Under the pieces are notes generated by a model. The model worked only from the letters and a program-made list of their open reading frames with translations. It had not been told where the DNA came from and searched no databases. From positions 1 to 18,999 of the forward strand of contig WGAP01000181.1 in NCBI GenBank assembly GCA_015494775.1: 18,999 nt of DNA, read 5' to 3'. The stretch is from Flavobacteriales bacterium (GTDB lineage Bacteria > Bacteroidota > Bacteroidia > Flavobacteriales > Flavobacteriaceae). Numbering within the stretch: position 1 is the stretch's first letter; each line of letters starts with the position of its first letter. A program made the translations under genes and the position numbers. This document shows, piece after piece, positions 5,798 to 14,284 of this stretch.

Positions 5798-7166
5798 AGC
5801 TCAACCAATTGATTTTGAAGTGACATTTCCGGTAATCCGGGGCGATGTAGATGTAAGCGTTTTTCAAATGTTGTTTAATCCAACGGATAACTGCCTTTTG
5901 TTTTTTGGCTTCCAGGGCCATTTGACTGATTTTGGCATAATCTTTCACAAAATCGGCCTTGTGGGGAAGTATTTTTTTGTCGATTTTGATGAGTTTGTAG
6001 GTAACATTGCCCATCGGATCTTTGGCTTCGAACACGTCGGTGAGGTCGCCGGCGTTGCGGCCCACGAGTTGGGCATATACGGCGGGGTCCAATTTGGTGG
6101 TTTCCAGCATGGTTTCGTTGGTTGCCGGGTCTATCATCAGTCCGCCGCGTTTTTTGCTTTCGTCGTCTTCGGAGAAATTTTTGGCCGCTTCTTCGAAACT
6201 CATTTCACCATTCAGAATACTTTTACGGATTTTTTCCAATTTTTTCTTGGCGTCTTCCAGGTTTTTGGCGCTGAGTTTGGGAATCAGCAGGATGTGGCGT
6301 ATATCGCGCTGGCGTCCTTTGATTTTTTCCACCTTGACGATATGCCAGCCGAAGGGCGTTTGGAAGGGTTTGGAAATTTGTCCTTCGTCCAAACTGAAAG
6401 CTACGTCTTTGAATTCCTTGACAAGGGGCGTATTGCGGTCGATGGTCATCAATCCGCCTTGGGAGCGCGTGCCCGGGTCTTCGGAATAAAATACGGCCTG
6501 CGCGTTGAAAGTGGTTTCGCCTTTGAGTATGCTTTCGCGGATTTGGTTCAGCCGTTTTTTGACGCGTTCCACTTCCGAGGAGTCGGGTTTGGGGCGGATG
6601 ATAATTTGTCGCAATTCCACCTGGGTGGGAAATTCGGGGCGTTGATCGGGCGGAATCGAATCGAAAAAGCGCTTGACTTCGTCGGGGGTGATTTCCACAT
6701 TCTCGGTGATTTTGCGCTGCATAGCGTTGAACAATTCGTTCTTATAATTAAAATCGGTGATGGCATCGATAAGTTCTTCCTTGGTTTTTTTGTGATACAT
6801 TTCCAAAACCTTATCCAATCCGCCGGCTTGCATTTCGAAATATTTCAACTGTTGACGCGCCTGGTCGCGCAAGCTTTCGGGGTTGACGGTTTTGGTAATC
6901 GTAGTATCGGCCTGGGCTTCGGAAATCAGGATTTTGCGTTCCAAAAGCGTTTCGAGCAAGGCGCAATCATCGGTTTGTTTGAGCTTAATGCCTTGTTCTT
7001 TCATTTGCAGGCGCAGATTGGCAATGTCGGAACGCAGGATGGGCTCGTGGCCCACCACGGCCGCAATACCGTCCACCAAAACCGGTTTACCCGTTTGGGC
7101 CCGGAGGCCGCTTGATGCAGTGATAATCACCAAGCTCAGGGTCAGAAAAAATTTATTCATCCGCAT
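5787..7166 (-). CDS. SurA-like periplasmic peptidyl-prolyl isomerase
   Basis: A 459-residue periplasmic chaperone/isomerase. A signal peptide at 1-23 ends at LRA-Q. Residues about 28-160 are a SurA N-terminal chaperone module (DGIAAVVGHEPILRSDI). Two parvulin (PpiC-type) rotamase domains follow, at about 183-284 (VELRQIII ... GGLM ... PFGWHIVKVE) and about 287-397 (RDIRHILL ... GGLM). A C-terminal helical tail is present. SurA-type proteins escort outer-membrane beta-barrel precursors. The ATG at 7166 gives two more residues than the ATG at 7160; both overlap the upstream lipoprotein gene (by 14 or 8 bases), so the start is uncertain by two codons. The tandem overlaps on both sides mark a tight operon. 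Confidence 0.93.
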   Translation of the reverse strand: MRMNKFFLTLSLVIITASSGLRAQTGKPVLVDGIAAVVGHEPILRSDIANLRLQMKEQGIKLKQTDDCALLETLLERKILISEAQADTTITKTVNPESLRDQARQQLKYFEMQAGGLDKVLEMYHKKTKEELIDAITDFNYKNELFNAMQRKITENVEITPDEVKRFFDSIPPDQRPEFPTQVELRQIIIRPKPDSSEVERVKKRLNQIRESILKGETTFNAQAVFYSEDPGTRSQGGLMTIDRNTPLVKEFKDVAFSLDEGQISKPFQTPFGWHIVKVEKIKGRQRDIRHILLIPKLSAKNLEDAKKKLEKIRKSILNGEMSFEEAAKNFSEDDESKKRGGLMIDPATNETMLETTKLDPAVYAQLVGRNAGDLTDVFEAKDPMGNVTYKLIKIDKKILPHKADFVKDYAKISQMALEAKKQKAVIRWIKQHLKNAYIYIAPDYRKCHFKINWLSYEQ

Positions 7167-8001
7167 AGTATTTAATCAATTTTTGTTGTTGGGCTTCGTG
7201 CATCATCTTGCGACGCAAGTCCTTCAAGCGGCTTTCCCATTTGCGTTGTTTCAGAAAATAACGCACACGGTCAGCCGTGAGTTCGAAGGGAAGCACATCG
7301 TCGGGATACACGGCCCTGATAATTTCCACCAAATATAAACGTTTATCCTGAGTTTTTTGTATGCGCAAAGGTTTGGATACGGCTTGTGGTTTGCGCAGGC
7401 GCAACGAAGGAAAAATTTTGCGGGCTTGCCGCAAGGGTATCCATTGCGAAGTGTCGGGTTCCAGGGCGAGCAAATCCTTGTAGGCCGCTTCAAGTTTTTG
7501 GCGGTCTTCGTCGCGCGTGGAGTAGAACCAATTGCGATAACGGTAGCGCTTGGGATTGGTGGCATCCACAATCAGGTAACGCCACCGGATAAAAGTGTCG
7601 GTGGCGCGGAAATTTTCCTTTTGCCGGTTGTAGTAGTCCCGTAATTCACGCCGGCTCACTTGCACCGAGTCCATTCCCAATTCGCGCAAGCGGGTTTCGT
7701 AAAAATCACGCAAGAGCGCATTGCGATAGTCTTCGGTGAGCCGGTTGATGCGGGCCGTGTCGGTATTTTGCAAAGCAAAATACAGGAAACTGCGGTCTTC
7801 GGTCCAGGCCTTGATATAATCGCGGACGGCCAGGACACTGTCCCTGCCTTTTTTGCCCGCATAGACGCGGGCCGGAATATCGCTGCGATGCAAAACGAAA
7901 TGGCCCACTTGAACCAAAGGTTTTTCGGTAGCGGAATGTTCCCGTGCGGTGCATCCGCCGAGCAAAGTCAATCCTATGAGCAAAACCGCAGTCCGGGTCA
8001 A
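7153..8001 (-). CDS. Lipoprotein, parvulin-like folding factor partner
   Basis: A 282-residue lipoprotein. The signal peptide ends in the lipobox LLGGC with Cys17, so it should be lipidated and held in the membrane facing the periplasm. The rest is charged and mostly helical (residues 30-280), with an N-terminal strand-helix pattern (LVQVGHFVLHRSDIPARVY) as at the start of SurA/PpiD proteins. I see no clear parvulin catalytic domain: the GGLM and FGWHxV signatures of its neighbours are absent. The start is TTG at 8001, one base after the previous stop; no in-frame ATG gives a signal peptide. Position between two isomerases suggests a catalytically inactive chaperone of the same pathway (inference). 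Confidence 0.8.
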   Translation of the reverse strand: MTRTAVLLIGLTLLGGCTAREHSATEKPLVQVGHFVLHRSDIPARVYAGKKGRDSVLAVRDYIKAWTEDRSFLYFALQNTDTARINRLTEDYRNALLRDFYETRLRELGMDSVQVSRRELRDYYNRQKENFRATDTFIRWRYLIVDATNPKRYRYRNWFYSTRDEDRQKLEAAYKDLLALEPDTSQWIPLRQARKIFPSLRLRKPQAVSKPLRIQKTQDKRLYLVEIIRAVYPDDVLPFELTADRVRYFLKQRKWESRLKDLRRKMMHEAQQQKLIKYYADE

Positions 8002-8002
8002 T

Positions 8003-9940
8003 TTATTGTTTTTTGTATTTGGCGCGAATTTGTTGCCAAACTTTTTGGTTGATATGTACCGGATATTTTTTTTGCAATTTGTCGAGCAATTGTTGTTCCA
8101 ATAGCGTTTGATAATCGCCCAGCACTTTGCCGCGTATTTCTTTGAGCGGCGGGACGTGTTCGGGAATTTCCTGCAAAACGGCTTTCACGGTGTAGCCGTC
8201 GCCGGATTTTTGCATCAGGTATTTTTTGTGCAGCAAGTCGGCCGGCATCATTTTGCGGTCCACGATGCGCACATCGGTAACGGCCTTTTTGCCCACCAAG
8301 CGGTTGACCGCTTGCGTGTCGCCGCCTTTTTTGAGCGTTTTGTAAACTTTGCGGGCCAGACGTTTGTCTTTGGTTTTCAGTGTCAATACGCGATAGCGCG
8401 CAGGTTGACGGTAGCGGTCGGCGTGGGTTTTGTAATAATTTTCCAAGCCCAAGGTGTCGTTGAGGGCCTTTTCCCAAATTTCCTTGCTCTTGTAACTGAA
8501 AAGCAAAAGCCCGTCGTGATATTCACGCGAAGTGCGGGCAAATTCGGGATAGAGGGTTTCCAAATGGTTTTCGTAGTAGCGCATCAAATATTCATCGGTA
8601 AAATCGGTGTATAATTTTTTCAAAACACTTGTTTTGCGCTGTGCGGCCTTCGGATTGTTCAACTGATGATGATAGAGCCAACGCAGGAATTCTTTGAGGG
8701 TAACCTTTTGATCATTATTAATAATGAACAAAACCTTATCCAATTTGGTCCAATTCTTGGGCAATTGCCATTGACGTTCGAAAAAGCTGTCATTGATGTA
8801 GGGCAATGCTTCGCGGTAATCGCCCACCGGTTTCACCGGAAACATTTTGCGTACTTTGTCCACCACCACTTTGCGGGCCAATTTGGAACGGTCGTCGGAC
8901 ATCACGCGTTTGCGCAGTTCGGTTTTGATTTTATCGTAGGGCGGAACGGGGTCGCGACGCACCAATTTGAGGATGTGCCAAGCTCGCGGGCTTTGGAAAG
9001 GTTCCGAAACATCGCCCGGATGTTTGAGGGCAAAGGCGTGTTCTTCGAACACGGGAATTTTTTCGCGCAGCCCGAATGGTTGCATCAATCCGCCCAATTT
9101 GGCCGTGCGTTTGTCCTGCGAATATTTGCGGGCCAAATCTTCGAATTTATCGGGATTTTGCTTGATTTGGGCATAAATCTGTTGGATTTGATGCTTGGCT
9201 TGTTCGGGGTCGTTACCTTTGACAATGAGGATTTGTTCCACCTGCACTTTATACACGGCCGGACGCCGGTCTTTGACCCAAATCAAGTGATAGCCGTATT
9301 TGGTGCGTACGGGTTTGCTGATTTGGCCTTTGGGCGTGGCATAAGCCGCCGTTTCGAACGGATAAAGGGATTGGAACACCGTAATCCAGCCCAAATTGCC
9401 TTTGTTTTGTTTGGCCGTTTCGTCTTCCGAATATTGTACGGCAAGGCGATTAAAGTTTTTGCCGCGGAGTAATTGCCGGCGGATTTTCCGGATTTTGCGA
9501 AAGGCGGCCAAAGTGTCGGCCGGCGAAGGGTCTTCGGGCAAGCGAATCATAATATGCGCCACATTGAGGTCTTCGTGCATCCGGTTGTAGGCCTCGTGCA
9601 TCAGGCGTTCGATTTCCTTGTCATCGGTCAGGTATTTTTTGGCCAATTCGCGGCGGTAGCGGCTGTATTCGGATTTGAACGACCAGTCTTTGTCCAGGCC
9701 TTTGGCCTTGGCATCGGCCAGTTGGAGTTTGTATTTGATAAACAAATCCTTGTAGTAGTCCACATCCTTTTGTTTGGGATCCTGCACCAAATCCAGGTTT
9801 TTGGTGTACATATATTCAAATTCACCGGCCGTAACCGTATCGGTGCCTACGGTCATCAATACCGCATGGCTGTCTTGGGCACGAATGCCGGTTAAACTCA
9901 TCAACAGCATAAACAGGCCGAAAAACATTTTCTTTATCAT
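8003..9940 (-). CDS. Large periplasmic peptidyl-prolyl isomerase with two parvulin domains
   Basis: A 645-residue exported protein with a signal peptide at 1-21 (GIRA-Q). Residues 24-120 are a helical chaperone-type N-region. The first parvulin domain is at about 123-228 (VAHIMIRL ... GNLGW ... KYGYHLIWV) and the second at about 230-330 (VEQILIV ... GGLM ... RAWHILKLV). A long helical C-terminal half (330-645) lacks recognisable domains. Such large PPIases are typical of Bacteroidota and lie beside SurA homologues; they probably help outer-membrane and secreted proteins fold. It is the first gene of a four-gene operon, with a TAnnTTTG box about 24 bases upstream of the start, and the next gene follows after one base. 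Confidence 0.9.
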   Translation of the reverse strand: MIKKMFFGLFMLLMSLTGIRAQDSHAVLMTVGTDTVTAGEFEYMYTKNLDLVQDPKQKDVDYYKDLFIKYKLQLADAKAKGLDKDWSFKSEYSRYRRELAKKYLTDDKEIERLMHEAYNRMHEDLNVAHIMIRLPEDPSPADTLAAFRKIRKIRRQLLRGKNFNRLAVQYSEDETAKQNKGNLGWITVFQSLYPFETAAYATPKGQISKPVRTKYGYHLIWVKDRRPAVYKVQVEQILIVKGNDPEQAKHQIQQIYAQIKQNPDKFEDLARKYSQDKRTAKLGGLMQPFGLREKIPVFEEHAFALKHPGDVSEPFQSPRAWHILKLVRRDPVPPYDKIKTELRKRVMSDDRSKLARKVVVDKVRKMFPVKPVGDYREALPYINDSFFERQWQLPKNWTKLDKVLFIINNDQKVTLKEFLRWLYHHQLNNPKAAQRKTSVLKKLYTDFTDEYLMRYYENHLETLYPEFARTSREYHDGLLLFSYKSKEIWEKALNDTLGLENYYKTHADRYRQPARYRVLTLKTKDKRLARKVYKTLKKGGDTQAVNRLVGKKAVTDVRIVDRKMMPADLLHKKYLMQKSGDGYTVKAVLQEIPEHVPPLKEIRGKVLGDYQTLLEQQLLDKLQKKYPVHINQKVWQQIRAKYKKQ

Positions 9941-9963
9941 AGCTTCAAATTTTTTTTTCGGAA

Positions 9964-9971
9964 CAAATTTA
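9964..9971 (-). promoter_or_regulatory. -7 box of the folding-factor operon
   Basis: On the minus strand TAAATTTG fits TAnnTTTG, 23 bases before the ATG at 9940. No TTG is found at the consensus -33 distance. Confidence 0.55.
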
Positions 9972-9994
9972 GGAGTAATTATCAGGGATGAAAT

Positions 9995-10366
9995 TTAATG
10001 AACACGCGGGTAAACAATCAGGGCATCGGGGTATTCGTCCCGCAGGAGTTGCATGGCTTTTTCCACGTCCAAAATGCTCATATATTCGCCGGTCCAAACC
10101 TTGTATTCGGGATTTTCCCATTTGATAAAGGCCTTGGAGTGCGGATGCCTAGCCAGATATTCACGGAGCAATTGGCGGGCCCGGTTCACGTCTTTGCCGT
10201 TGTAGATTTGAATGTAGTAGAAAAATTTGGTGCGGTTTTGGCTAAGGCAGCGGGCTTTTTGTTCGAGCAAATCGTCCAGGCGGCGTTGGGTTTGCCGCGA
10301 TGATTGGGCGTGCAGCGTTTGCAGTCCCGTCGTGAGCAATAGGATGAGAATAACGCGTTTTAACAT
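9995..10366 (-). CDS. Small secreted SPOR-domain protein
   Basis: A 123-residue protein with a signal peptide at 1-20 (LHA-Q). A short charged linker follows, then a SPOR-type fold at about residues 48-121: FYYIQIYNG for the first strand, a helix, KAFIKWENPEYKVWTGEY, a second helix and DALIVYPRV. SPOR domains bind glycan strands of peptidoglycan lacking stem peptides, at sites of septal cell-wall remodelling. Apart from the signal peptide the protein is almost only this domain, so it may be a free periplasmic peptidoglycan binder. It has its own -7 box and ends 54 bases before the PPIase start, so read-through is possible. Confidence 0.82.
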   Translation of the reverse strand: MLKRVILILLLTTGLQTLHAQSSRQTQRRLDDLLEQKARCLSQNRTKFFYYIQIYNGKDVNRARQLLREYLARHPHSKAFIKWENPEYKVWTGEYMSILDVEKAMQLLRDEYPDALIVYPRVH

Positions 10367-10394
10367 AACATGGCTGACTTTGCAAAATTCATTC

Positions 10395-10402
10395 CAAAGA
10401 TA
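10395..10402 (-). promoter_or_regulatory. -7 box of the SPOR-protein gene
   Basis: On the minus strand TATCTTTG matches TAnnTTTG, 28 bases before the ATG at 10366. Confidence 0.55.
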
Positions 10403-10430
10403 ATCAAAATTGTCCTTACGGATGAATAAT

Positions 10431-10470
10431 GATTTTTTCCATTGGCGGAAATATGAATGGAAAAAAAATC
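10431..10470. terminator. Inverted repeat after sfsA, possible terminator
   Basis: GATTTTTTCCATT (10431-10443) and AATGGAAAAAAAATC (10456-10470) can pair with two extra A bases bulged in the right arm and a 12-base loop. It lies 22 bases beyond the sfsA stop, where the gldF-gldG-sfsA transcript should end. The stem is AT-rich, so it is not a classical GC-stem terminator. Confidence 0.4.
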
Positions 10471-10492
10471 GGAATTTATTATTTCGAAAAAA

Positions 10493-11188
10493 TCAAATTT
10501 CATAAGGTAATTTTTTTGTGATGCGTACGCCCGTGCGGTCATAGGCGGCCATCAGCGGAAAAATTTCCACGCCGGCATCCAGCGCTATGCGAAGCATTTG
10601 CGTGTAGGCCGTGTCGATATGGCGTGCCGGAGCAAAATATGCGACGTCCGTACGGCCGATTACATACACCATTCCGGCCCTGAAACCTTGACGCCGCAGG
10701 TTGATAAGTTCTTCCAAATGTTTCAGCCCGCGGGCCGTAGGTGCATCGGGAAACAGCGCGGCATCGCCTTCGCGATAGGTTACGTTTTTGATTTCCAACC
10801 ACATTTTTTCCTCATCGTTTTCGAGCAAAATATCCAAGCGGCTTCGCCCTTGCTTCACCTCTGCCCGGACACGGTCTAAATGTTCGAGTCCGGGGATGAG
10901 TTTTTGTTTTAATGCATTAAAAATCAATTTATTGGGAACGGATGTATTGACGCCCACCCAAGTGTCGCCAATGCGGATGCTTTCCCAGGTAAATGCTGTT
11001 TTGCGTTTGGGGTCGTTGTGGGGCGTGAGCAACACGGGCGCACCGGGCACCAGACAGGATTTCAAACTGCCCGTGTTGGTGGTATGGGCCGTAACGATCC
11101 GGCCGTCGGGCAAACGCATATCGGCCAGGAAGCGTTTGTACCGCTTGACAAAGCGTCCTTCAACCAAGGGGACGGGATACCGGTACAT
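10493..11188 (-). CDS. sfsA: SfsA-family DNA/RNA nuclease-like protein
   Basis: A 231-residue member of the SfsA family, first named for sugar-fermentation stimulation in E. coli. It has an N-terminal OB-like part (AHTTNTGSLKSCLVPGA, 34-50) and a C-terminal PD-(D/E)XK nuclease-like part. The catalytic residues fall in SRLD (116-119) and EIKNVT (132-137), followed by the family block FPDAPTARGLKHLEEL. Length is normal. The ATG shares one base with the gldG stop (TGATG), so translation is coupled to the gliding genes. A role in gliding is not implied by the family; the coupling may just reflect operon packing. Confidence 0.94.
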   Translation of the reverse strand: MYRYPVPLVEGRFVKRYKRFLADMRLPDGRIVTAHTTNTGSLKSCLVPGAPVLLTPHNDPKRKTAFTWESIRIGDTWVGVNTSVPNKLIFNALKQKLIPGLEHLDRVRAEVKQGRSRLDILLENDEEKMWLEIKNVTYREGDAALFPDAPTARGLKHLEELINLRRQGFRAGMVYVIGRTDVAYFAPARHIDTAYTQMLRIALDAGVEIFPLMAAYDRTGVRITKKLPYEI

Positions 11189-12831
11189 CAGCGGGCATAT
11201 TTTTTACGCCGCCACCATCCGTAGAGCAGGCCGGCTACCAACCATAAAAGCACGGGGAACACCACCATAAGGGCGGCCATGGATTTGCCGCGGGCCACCA
11301 CCTTGTTTTTGTCCAGGAGCGGAATATGAATTTCCTTGTTACGCAGTGCGAAAAGCCCGTCATTATCGGTCAGGTAAAAGACGGTATTGAGCAGGAAATC
11401 GCCGTTGGCGTATTGGGTGCGGCTCCATTTGTCGAAGCCCAAGGGTAGGGGACGTCCTTTGTTCAGGTCGTTGCGCAGGATGTCGCCGTCGGCAAAAACG
11501 GCAATTTTCGAAAGGCCTTTTTCCTTGTAATCCGTATCGAAAGGTTTGGTACGGTCGGCATAGGCCGAGCGGAAATGGCCTTCGACCACAATGCCGAAGA
11601 TTTTAACACCGTCCCGGTAAAGTTGCCGGTCGGGTTCGGCGCCTATTTCCGAGAAATTGATTTGCACGGGCACGCCTACGGTTTGCGTGTAGGGCGAGCT
11701 GTGAAGGATGACACTTTTGTGCAACGGATTGTGCTTCAAAGTGTCGATGTCCGAAGCAAAATCCAATTTGACCTTACCCACATTTTTCCCGATGGGATGA
11801 TGCGTATTGGGTTGGGCCAGCGGCGAGTAGTACCACGGAAAAGGTTCCAGTTGCGGATTGCCGGCCACTTCGCCCGTTTTGAGTACCACAGGTGCGGCTG
11901 ACAAGTCTTTGACCAGTACGGGGTTGAGGCGAATGCCGTAGGCAAACAACCAATCGGTGAGGTTGAGCTCGGCGTTGAGGGCGTAGGTTTTGCCGTGGAC
12001 CATAAGCGTATCCTTGTAAGCATGTACGGGATCCACGGCCAAAAGCATTTTCCCACCGTTGAGGATAAATTGATCCAAGGCATATTTGGCGGTGTCCGAA
12101 AAAGGTTTGCGCGGGCCGGCAATGAGCACCATATCGAAGCGGCGCAGTTGTTCCAAGGTACGTTGGGGATTGGTATTCAAACTATCGAGCGTAAAAGGCG
12201 CCAGGCGATAGTAGGGACGCAGTAACATTAAAAGTCCGGCAATTTGGGCATCGGGCCATTCGTCGTGGCCTTTGAGCACGGCAATGGCGGGTTTTTGTTT
12301 CAGGCCCAGGCGGTAAACGGCCGATGCAAAAGCATATTCCAGGTTTTCAACGCTGCGGTTTACCTGTTCTTCCACTTCGACGCCGGGCGCGGAAACCATC
12401 AAAGGCACATGTTCGGTTTTTCCGCGATAGTGGATTTCGGCCCAGGGAAAAATTTCGATTTGTTCCAAGCGGTTATTACGCCGTACGGTTATGCGCGCAG
12501 GCAACATTCCTTGTTTTTCGAGCCGGTCGATGATGCCTTGCTTGGCCGGATTGATAAAACGGTAGTGTACATAGGGATTACGGTCGCGGAAGCGTTCGAG
12601 CAGGCGGCGGGTTTCTTCGGCCAATTTGCGGAACGAGGCCGGAAATTCACCTTTCAAATAAACATGGATTTCCAAAGTGCTGTCCACACGGTCCAATACA
12701 TGCAAAGCCGCAGGCGAAAGCGTGTAGCGTTTATCGTGGGTCATATCCGTATAGCCCAAAACGGAAAACAGGTATAAACCCATTAAAATCAGTAGGAGAG
12801 CGATGGCAATATAATTTGTTCGGCCTTTCAT
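11188..12831 (-). CDS. gldG: Gliding-motility ABC transporter auxiliary protein GldG
   Basis: A 547-residue membrane-anchored protein. One N-terminal transmembrane helix lies at about 7-26, followed by a large periplasmic ABC-transporter-auxiliary region (YTLSPAALHVLDRVD, a strand-rich first domain, then IAVLKGHDEW and DMVLIAGPRKPFSDTAKYALDQFILNGGKML). One C-terminal transmembrane helix (MAALMVVFPVLLWLVAGLLYGW) is followed by a basic tail. GldG works with GldF and the ATPase GldA, which is not in this window, in an ABC transporter needed for gliding in Flavobacterium. I chose the ATG at 12831 because it forms ATGA with the gldF stop. A start at 12885 would add 18 residues lying inside gldF and unlike GldG. 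Confidence 0.93.
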   Translation of the reverse strand: MKGRTNYIAIALLLILMGLYLFSVLGYTDMTHDKRYTLSPAALHVLDRVDSTLEIHVYLKGEFPASFRKLAEETRRLLERFRDRNPYVHYRFINPAKQGIIDRLEKQGMLPARITVRRNNRLEQIEIFPWAEIHYRGKTEHVPLMVSAPGVEVEEQVNRSVENLEYAFASAVYRLGLKQKPAIAVLKGHDEWPDAQIAGLLMLLRPYYRLAPFTLDSLNTNPQRTLEQLRRFDMVLIAGPRKPFSDTAKYALDQFILNGGKMLLAVDPVHAYKDTLMVHGKTYALNAELNLTDWLFAYGIRLNPVLVKDLSAAPVVLKTGEVAGNPQLEPFPWYYSPLAQPNTHHPIGKNVGKVKLDFASDIDTLKHNPLHKSVILHSSPYTQTVGVPVQINFSEIGAEPDRQLYRDGVKIFGIVVEGHFRSAYADRTKPFDTDYKEKGLSKIAVFADGDILRNDLNKGRPLPLGFDKWSRTQYANGDFLLNTVFYLTDNDGLFALRNKEIHIPLLDKNKVVARGKSMAALMVVFPVLLWLVAGLLYGWWRRKKYAR

Positions 12832-13559
12832 TTTTGACGTTTGTTTACACTCAAAACTCCGAGCCATCCGAAAAGCAAAACCCAAAAAAGCAGATAAGCC
12901 ACGGCATTCCAGTCCATCAAGCCGCCGGTAAGGCGTTCATACACACCGGCCAAACTGAGCCGGCGCAGGAAATAATCGGCACTGCCCACCCATTGAAAAC
13001 TGGCCAAGCCGTAAAATCCGTAGTAGAGCAGGAACAAAACGAACACGCCGCCCAGGTAAGCACCCGTTTGGTTACGGGTGAGTGATGAAACCCACACACC
13101 CGTGGCGGAAAAAATGGCAATCAGGAGTAATAATCCCGTCAAGGCGGCAAGGATTATTCCCCTGTCTATCCGTTCGCCGGGCATCATCAAGGCCTTCAAA
13201 CCCAACAAATAAATACCCAGCGGCAAAATCATCAACAGGCCAATGAAAAACACGGCCGCTATTTTACCGGCTATGATACGGCTTGTCGAAACGGGTTTGG
13301 TAAGCAGGAGTTCGGCGGTTCCCGCGCGGTATTCTTCGGAAAAGGAACGCATACTTACGGCCGGCAGAACAAAAATCAACAACCAAGGAAGCAAACGAAA
13401 CACCGGCGTAAGGTCGGCAAAGCCCGAAAAAAGCAAATTGTAAGGGCCTTCGAGATACCAAAAGAACAATCCGGCCACCACGGCAAAGGCCATCAAGGTA
13501 AGGATGCCGTTGAAGGAGCCGAAAAATTGTTTGATGTCTTTACCGAAAATTTGCCACAT
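12828..13559 (-). CDS. gldF: Gliding-motility ABC transporter permease GldF
   Basis: A 243-residue inner-membrane permease of the ABC-2 type. Six hydrophobic helices are visible: about 19-36, 55-70, 95-119, 133-160, 167-188 and 219-239. The family stretch SMRSFSEEYRAGTAELLLTKPVS lies between helices 2 and 3, as in other ABC-2 export permeases. It partners GldG, whose ATG overlaps its stop. It lies 41 bases downstream of the HD-domain gene; no convincing promoter was found in that gap, so it may be read from upstream. Confidence 0.93.
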   Translation of the reverse strand: MWQIFGKDIKQFFGSFNGILTLMAFAVVAGLFFWYLEGPYNLLFSGFADLTPVFRLLPWLLIFVLPAVSMRSFSEEYRAGTAELLLTKPVSTSRIIAGKIAAVFFIGLLMILPLGIYLLGLKALMMPGERIDRGIILAALTGLLLLIAIFSATGVWVSSLTRNQTGAYLGGVFVLFLLYYGFYGLASFQWVGSADYFLRRLSLAGVYERLTGGLMDWNAVAYLLFWVLLFGWLGVLSVNKRQK

Positions 13560-13600
13560 ACCGGCTTTGCTTTTGGCTATGCGAAGTTAGCATAAATCCG

Positions 13601-14251
13601 TCAAAGGTTCCATTCCTTGAAAAAGCGGTCGAGGAACATTTCCATAAAACGGTGGCGTTCTTCGGCCATTTTGCGGGCCGTTTCGGTGTAAAGTATATCT
13701 TTGATTTTTAATAATTTATCATAAAAATGATGAATGGTCGAGCGGTCATAGCGCCGGTAGGCGGCGACATCGGGCGGCGTGAGCAATGGTACCGACGGGT
13801 CATAGATGGGATTGCCGCGTGCACCACCGAAATGAAAGGTGCGGGCAATACCTATGGCACCGATGGCATCGAGCTTGTCGGCATCGCTGACGATGCGAAA
13901 TTCGATGGTCTCCACGGCCTTAAAACCGGGTTGAATATGGCGCCGGAACGAAAGGTTGGTTACAATGTTTTCGATATGGTGAATCACATCGTCGCGATAA
14001 TCGAATTCGGCGAGTATTTCCCTGATAATTTCGCCGGTGAGTTGTTCGCTGTTGTGATGATATTTGGCGTCGGCCACATCGTGAAGGTATGCGGCCAGGA
14101 GGATGATTTCCAAATCGCCGCCTTCGGCGGCTTGAATTTTACGGGCCAATTGAACGGTGCGGCGTATGTGCCACATATCGTGTGAGGCATCGTGCCGGTT
14201 CATCCATTGTTCCACACGGTCGGCTACGCGGGCGATGTTTTGCTCATTCAT
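13601..14251 (-). CDS. HD-domain phosphohydrolase
   Basis: A 216-residue cytoplasmic protein of the YedJ/YpgQ-like HD group. The metal-binding signature is complete: SHDMWHIRRTVQLA (23-36), the HD doublet at 57-58 in AAYLHDVAD, and the later aspartate in VSDADKLDAIGAIGIAR (about 121-137). Relatives hydrolyse nucleotides or other phosphate esters; the substrate here is unknown. The product of such a gene may be housekeeping, since it sits between a TlpA-like gene (33 bases upstream) and gldF (41 bases downstream) without an obvious link to either. Confidence 0.9.
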   Translation of the reverse strand: MNEQNIARVADRVEQWMNRHDASHDMWHIRRTVQLARKIQAAEGGDLEIILLAAYLHDVADAKYHHNSEQLTGEIIREILAEFDYRDDVIHHIENIVTNLSFRRHIQPGFKAVETIEFRIVSDADKLDAIGAIGIARTFHFGGARGNPIYDPSVPLLTPPDVAAYRRYDRSTIHHFYDKLLKIKDILYTETARKMAEERHRFMEMFLDRFFKEWNL

Positions 14252-14284
14252 AGCCGCAAAATACGCAAAAAAAGGGGAATGTAT

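Noticed and set aside
5718..7115. A 465-residue open frame antisense to the SurA-like gene
   Set aside because: The minus-strand protein has a signal peptide and two parvulin domains. The antisense product is Phe/Gly-rich without motifs.
10360..10542. A 60-residue frame on the minus strand between sfsA and the SPOR gene
   Set aside because: It overlaps the end of sfsA and includes the inverted repeat and the SPOR promoter. It has low-complexity composition.
12832..12885. An 18-residue N-terminal extension of GldG
   Set aside because: It lies within gldF, is not followed by a signal-like segment and would lose the ATGA coupling. The ATG at 12831 is better.
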